Under the pieces are notes generated by a model, which was given only the letters and a program-made list of their open reading frames with translations, was not told the origin of the DNA and made no database searches. Of a stretch of 64,000 nt of DNA, positions 60,929 to 64,000 are shown in pieces. Numbering within the stretch: the stretch's first letter is position 1; every line of letters starts with the position of its first letter. Position numbers and translations under genes: made by a program. This stretch comes from AP-15 sp963733945 (GTDB lineage Bacteria > Pseudomonadota > Alphaproteobacteria > ATCC43930 > CGMCC-115725): positions 1 to 64,000 of the forward strand of contig CAVTFD010000018.1 in the NCBI GenBank assembly GCA_963733945.1. The letters are read 5' to 3'.

Positions 60929-62512
60929 TCAGCCGGCCTCGCCAGCCGCCAGGCGCAAGCCCGACAGCAACAGCTCGCGGTCCTCGGGGTTGCGTAGGAA
61001 GCTGGCGTCCGGTACCACAACAGGGGAAATGGTCCGCAGCCGCTCGACGATCGCTCGTGCTTCTTCGAGCCGACCCATATGAGCGTAGCAGGCGGCGAGA
61101 CAGCAATGCGGCAACGGGAAGCCGGGATCCTCCTGGATCGCGAGGAGCAGCTTCGGCACGGCCTCATCGAAGCGCCGGCTGGCGAAATGCGCGGCGCCTA
61201 TTACAAGCGATGACGTGCCGATGCGGACGAGGGGACTGAGGCGCAACGAGGCTTCAGCATGCTCGATCGCGGTGTCGGGCTCGCCCGCCCACAATCTAAG
61301 TGTGCCGCTGACAAGCCAGCCACGCGCGAAATTCGGGTTGAGTGCCAGTGCACGGTCGACCAACGCCATCATGGCGCCGATGTCCTCGCCGAAACTGGCC
61401 AGGGCAAAGGCGGCATTGGCGATAACGCCAGGATCATCACCCGCCACCCGCAATGCGCGGCGCGCGTAGCCGGCTCCCTTGCGACTGTCAGCCTCGGGAT
61501 CCGTGCTCGTGCCATCGAGGCAGAGCCGCATGCAGCAGAGCGCGGCGAAAGCGAGGGCGAGGCCGTAGCGCGGATCACGCTCAATCGCCTGCTCCATAAC
61601 GTCGAGTGCCTGGGAGATCGGCGCCCCCGACCACCAAGCCATCTGATAGGCGCGTAGATAAAGGTCGTAGGCCGTAAGATCGTCGGTCGGCCGGACCGCC
61701 GAACGCGCGGTCTCGGCAGCCTGCAGCGCCGGCTCTATGACGCCGGCGACGCTCGACGCCACCCTGTCCTGAAGATCGAACACGTCCTCCAGCGAACCGT
61801 CGAACCGATCGGCCCAGAGATTCGTGCCGTCGAGCGCATCGATCAGCTGGGCGGTGATGCGCACGCGGCCGGCGGCTTTGCGCACCGAGCCTTCGAGCAC
61901 ATAGCGCACCCCCAGTTCTCGCCGGACCTGCTTCACGTCAACGGGGCGGCCCTTGTAGATGAAGGTAGAATTACGGGCGACGACAAAGAGCCAGCGGATG
62001 CGGGAGAGCGCGGTGATGATCTCCTCGACCATGCCGTCGGCGAAATACTCCTGCTCCGGGTCACCGCTCATATTGGCGAAGGGCAGCACCGCGATCGATG
62101 GCTTGTCCGGCGATGCAGGCAGTTGTTTGGCCGCAGACAGCGCGACGGCGGAGAGCCCTTCTGACGCGACTCGGGTTACCGCCGCGACAAAGCGATAGCC
62201 ACGGCCGGCGACGGTCTGGATGCAGCTCCCGCCCGCGCGGCCTTGATCGAGAATCCGGCGAAGCGCGGCGATCTGCATGTTCAGATTGTTGTCCGCGACC
62301 ACCGTCGATGGCCAGACCGCAACGATGATCGCCTCCCTGGAGACGAGATCGCCATGCCGCTCAACCAGCATGCTGAGAAGGTCGAGCGCGCGTGAGCCGA
62401 TTGCCATCGGCACGAAAACGCCGCGCTCATCGCGCCGGAACAGTCCGCCGCCGCGCCGGTCGAGGCGGAAGCCTTCGAACAGAAAAACTTTCCCTGTGGC
62501 GAGCGCGTCCAT
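60929..62512 (-). CDS. CadC-like regulator: winged helix, TolB-like domain and TPRs
   Basis: The 527-residue protein begins with an OmpR/CadC-type winged helix (VFVPMAIGSRALDLLSMLVERHGDLVSREAIIVAVWPSTVVADNNLNMQIAALRRIL, about residues 30-88), then a TolB-like domain (SIAVLPFANMSGDPEQEYFADGMVEEIITALSRI, VLEGSVRKAAGRVRITAQLIDALDGTNLWADRFDGSLEDVF). TPR repeats follow from about residue 270. No transmembrane helix is visible between the parts, so it appears cytoplasmic. Such proteins are common in Bradyrhizobium-like genomes and often annotated adenylate cyclase-like, though no cyclase domain is seen here. Ligand unknown. Confidence 0.85.
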   Translation of the reverse strand: MDALATGKVFLFEGFRLDRRGGGLFRRDERGVFVPMAIGSRALDLLSMLVERHGDLVSREAIIVAVWPSTVVADNNLNMQIAALRRILDQGRAGGSCIQTVAGRGYRFVAAVTRVASEGLSAVALSAAKQLPASPDKPSIAVLPFANMSGDPEQEYFADGMVEEIITALSRIRWLFVVARNSTFIYKGRPVDVKQVRRELGVRYVLEGSVRKAAGRVRITAQLIDALDGTNLWADRFDGSLEDVFDLQDRVASSVAGVIEPALQAAETARSAVRPTDDLTAYDLYLRAYQMAWWSGAPISQALDVMEQAIERDPRYGLALAFAALCCMRLCLDGTSTDPEADSRKGAGYARRALRVAGDDPGVIANAAFALASFGEDIGAMMALVDRALALNPNFARGWLVSGTLRLWAGEPDTAIEHAEASLRLSPLVRIGTSSLVIGAAHFASRRFDEAVPKLLLAIQEDPGFPLPHCCLAACYAHMGRLEEARAIVERLRTISPVVVPDASFLRNPEDRELLLSGLRLAAGEAG

Positions 62513-62677
62513 GCGGGTGTCTCCCACGCGCCTCGAAACTTCGGACAATTTAGCACAATTTAGATTTTTTTATCGCGGCCCTATAGCGCGCGCTCCGTCT
62601 ACGAGGGTTCTATCCCATGTTCGAGCCGTACCCGGCTAAGCCGGTCGGCTTTGATTATAACCAAAGGGGCTGCTGCC

Positions 62678-63133
62678 ATGAAGCGCATGGGATTATGGGC
62701 TATAGGGATAGGTTTGATCAGCTGTCTGGGGATCGGAACCGTGAAGCTGGGTTATGCAGACGAAAAAGATCATGCAACGACATGCTCGCTGGCTACCGTG
62801 AAAGGCCGGTATCTGTTCGCTACAAGCGGGACAAATTTCCTGTCGGCGAACCAGCAGCAGTTATTTGCTCGCGCGGGATATCGCATCTTTAATGGCGACG
62901 GCACCGGAACAATCATAACAACGACCAGTGAAAATGGCGTGATCGTGCTCGCAGATAGTGTCAGCGATCTGAGCTACACGGTCAACAAGGACTGTACGGG
63001 AACCTACGAAGTACTAAGAACAGGGGCAACCGCCGAGTTTTTCGTCGCCCCGAACGGCGAAGAGATGGCCGTTATCGTGACCGGTAAGGGCACCTCAGAC
63101 GCGTTTTCCAGCCGGCGGGTGGGGCTCGAGTAG
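62678..63133 (+). CDS. Small exported protein of unknown function
   Basis: The 151-residue protein has a signal peptide (MKRMGLWAIGIGLISCLGIGTVKLGYA-DE), then a compact beta-rich domain with a Cys pair (TTCSLATVKGRY, NKDCTGTYEV). Similar secreted 'CSLATVKGRY...DCTGTYEV' proteins occur in other Proteobacteria without assigned function. The ATG has AAAGGGG upstream. It is convergent with the CaiB remnant. Confidence 0.7.
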   Translation: MKRMGLWAIGIGLISCLGIGTVKLGYADEKDHATTCSLATVKGRYLFATSGTNFLSANQQQLFARAGYRIFNGDGTGTIITTTSENGVIVLADSVSDLSYTVNKDCTGTYEVLRTGATAEFFVAPNGEEMAVIVTGKGTSDAFSSRRVGLE

Positions 63134-63141
63134 TACCGTCG

Positions 63142-63418
63142 TCAGCCGAGGGTACCGGCGGCTTTTAGGGCGGCGATCTCGGCTGGGTCGAGCCAGGCGG
63201 CGAGGGCGGCTTCGGCGTTCTCGGGGCTGGTCGGCTGCGGCGGGATCGGCAGGTCGGGAACCGTCCGTGAAAAGCGCGGCGCAAGGCTGGCTGGACGACG
63301 CCGTCGATCTCGACATAGGTCCGCCACGCGGCATTGTGCGGATGATCGGGCGCTTCGTCGGTGGTCAGCACCGGCGCGAAGCAGGCATCGGTCCCTTCCA
63401 GCGAGATCCAACCCGGGT
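63142..63418 (-). pseudogene. C-terminal remnant of a CaiB/BaiF CoA-transferase (alpha-methylacyl-CoA racemase-like)
   Basis: About 85 codons match the end of the family: LEGTDACFAPVLTTDEAPDHPHNAAWRTYVEIDGVVQP, then, after a -1 shift near 63,287, LAPRFSRTVPDLPIPPQP and EIAALKAAGTLG. The catalytic N-terminal three quarters are missing. The 5' break at about 63,418 abuts CCCGGGTGAGGGTG, which resembles the palindromic repeat, so the gene may have been cut by rearrangement at a repeat. Confidence 0.75.
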
Positions 63419-63493
63419 GAGGGTGTCATATGAGGTTCACGCCGGTTTGGTAAACAGCCTCCGGTAAATACACAATCCGGAGGAAACCGAGGC

Positions 63494-64000
63494 ATGTCCC
63501 GATCATTTTGGCTTGGGTTGCTGTACGGTTCGGCATTGGCGGCGGGCGGGTTTTCCGGCGCGGCGCTGGCCGACGGCCAAGGCAAAGGCGGCGACACACT
63601 GGTGGTCAGCCGCGTTCAATATGTCGCGCCCTCGCCGCTTCCGGCGCCGCCCAATACATTTCCGCAAATCTTCACGAACGCCAATGTCAGCGGCATCCAA
63701 GGCAACATCTTTCTCGATTATTACGGCACTCAGGCTGGCGCGCCCCGCCGAAGCACCCTGGCATTGACCGCGAGTTCGGTGGCCCAGGGCCAGCCGATTA
63801 CAACCAGCTTCAGCTCGAAGTCCGAGGGGTCGCTGCACCTCTCGCTCGACGGCAACTACCTGACCTATATGGGCTACAATGCCTTGGCGGGCCTCGAAGG
63901 GGTATCGAATTCGGAAACGACAAACCCCGATGCGCAAATCACCGGCGCGACCGGGCCGTTCTACGATCGTGCCGTCGCGCTGATCAAATACGACGGCACG
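63494..64000 (+). CDS. Exported protein, incomplete at the right edge
   Basis: 169 codons to the window end. The signal peptide MSRSFWLGLLYGSALAAGGFSGAALA is followed by beta-rich repeats (VVSRVQYVAPSPLPAPPN, NVSGIQGNIFLDYYGTQAG, LHLSLDGNYLTYMGYNALAGLEGV). A strong AGGAGGAAACC site precedes the ATG. The repeated blade-like strands hint at a secreted beta-propeller or phytase/lectin-type protein, but I do not recognise the family and the C-terminus is outside the window. Confidence 0.7.
   Translation, partial: MSRSFWLGLLYGSALAAGGFSGAALADGQGKGGDTLVVSRVQYVAPSPLPAPPNTFPQIFTNANVSGIQGNIFLDYYGTQAGAPRRSTLALTASSVAQGQPITTSFSSKSEGSLHLSLDGNYLTYMGYNALAGLEGVSNSETTNPDAQITGATGPFYDRAVALIKYDGT

Overview
The window is high-GC DNA with tightly packed genes on both strands, many 4-base ATGA overlaps, and the SRP RNA-dnaX-ybaB...recR neighbourhood. 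It looks like a chromosome segment of a soil or environmental alphaproteobacterium. Hyphomicrobiales (Bradyrhizobium or Xanthobacter relatives) or a Reyranella-like lineage would fit: the interspersed palindromes (CCCTCACCCT...GGGGAGAG, GTCATTGCGAG...GAAGCAATC, CGTCTTGGCCGGG...CCCGG), a Tat-type ABC_sub_bind lipid/solute-binding protein, CoxMSL-type hydroxylases, LLM oxidoreductases and a CaiB remnant are all common there. No genus is claimed, and no phage, CRISPR array, rRNA or tRNA was seen.

Layout. 0-5.5 kb: phosphodiesterase/thioesterase pair, an AT-rich membrane-protein gene, a broken LplT-type MFS gene and a YdcF protein. 5.5-10.7 kb: a three-subunit molybdenum hydroxylase, MarR regulator and tandem DUF427 protein. 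10.8-14 kb: a complete exosortase E/protease plus VPEID-CTERM substrate locus with a truncated tandem copy of the substrate. 14.1-17.6 kb: TetR regulator divergent from an HlyD/EmrB efflux pair. 17.6-20.3 kb: nudC and a two-gene island encoding a GTPase-like protein with an N-terminal hydrophobic region and a tail-anchored partner. 20.5-23.4 kb: an ECF42-type sigma factor with two DGPF/YCII proteins and a glutathione transferase. 23.5-27.8 kb: SRP RNA, dnaX, ybaB, an inserted unknown gene, recR. 27.8-34 kb: two 2-hydroxyacid dehydrogenases, a membrane glycosyltransferase, HpcH/HpaI aldolase, LLM oxidoreductase and GlcG/HbpS protein. 34-41.2 kb: AsmA, GNAT, DUF1801, ABC substrate-binding protein, a DOPA-dioxygenase/VOC pair controlled by a divergent LysR gene, and a small membrane protein. 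41.4-44.4 kb: a P-type metal ATPase fused to a hemerythrin domain, and a Spy-like periplasmic protein. 45-50.6 kb: hydrolase and an overlapping heparinase II/III-MFS-six-hairpin gene set. 50.8-52 kb: an ISAs1-family insertion. 52.6-56 kb: PP-loop protein and a SARP/BTAD-type regulator. 56-60.3 kb: TPP enzyme, SDR, LLM oxidoreductase and VOC protein. 60.9-64 kb: CadC-like TPR regulator, two exported proteins and a CaiB/BaiF remnant.

A striking global feature is that many conserved genes carry a single-base frameshift, and nearly all of these are +1 insertions (about eleven insertions against two deletions). That bias is easier to explain by long-read consensus errors than by independent pseudogene formation, so most 'broken' genes here may be intact in the organism.

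The best candidates for something little described are the GTPase plus tail-anchored pair (18.9-20.3 kb), the exosortase E locus with its decayed duplicate substrate, the ATPase-hemerythrin fusion, and the PP-loop plus SARP regulator pair.
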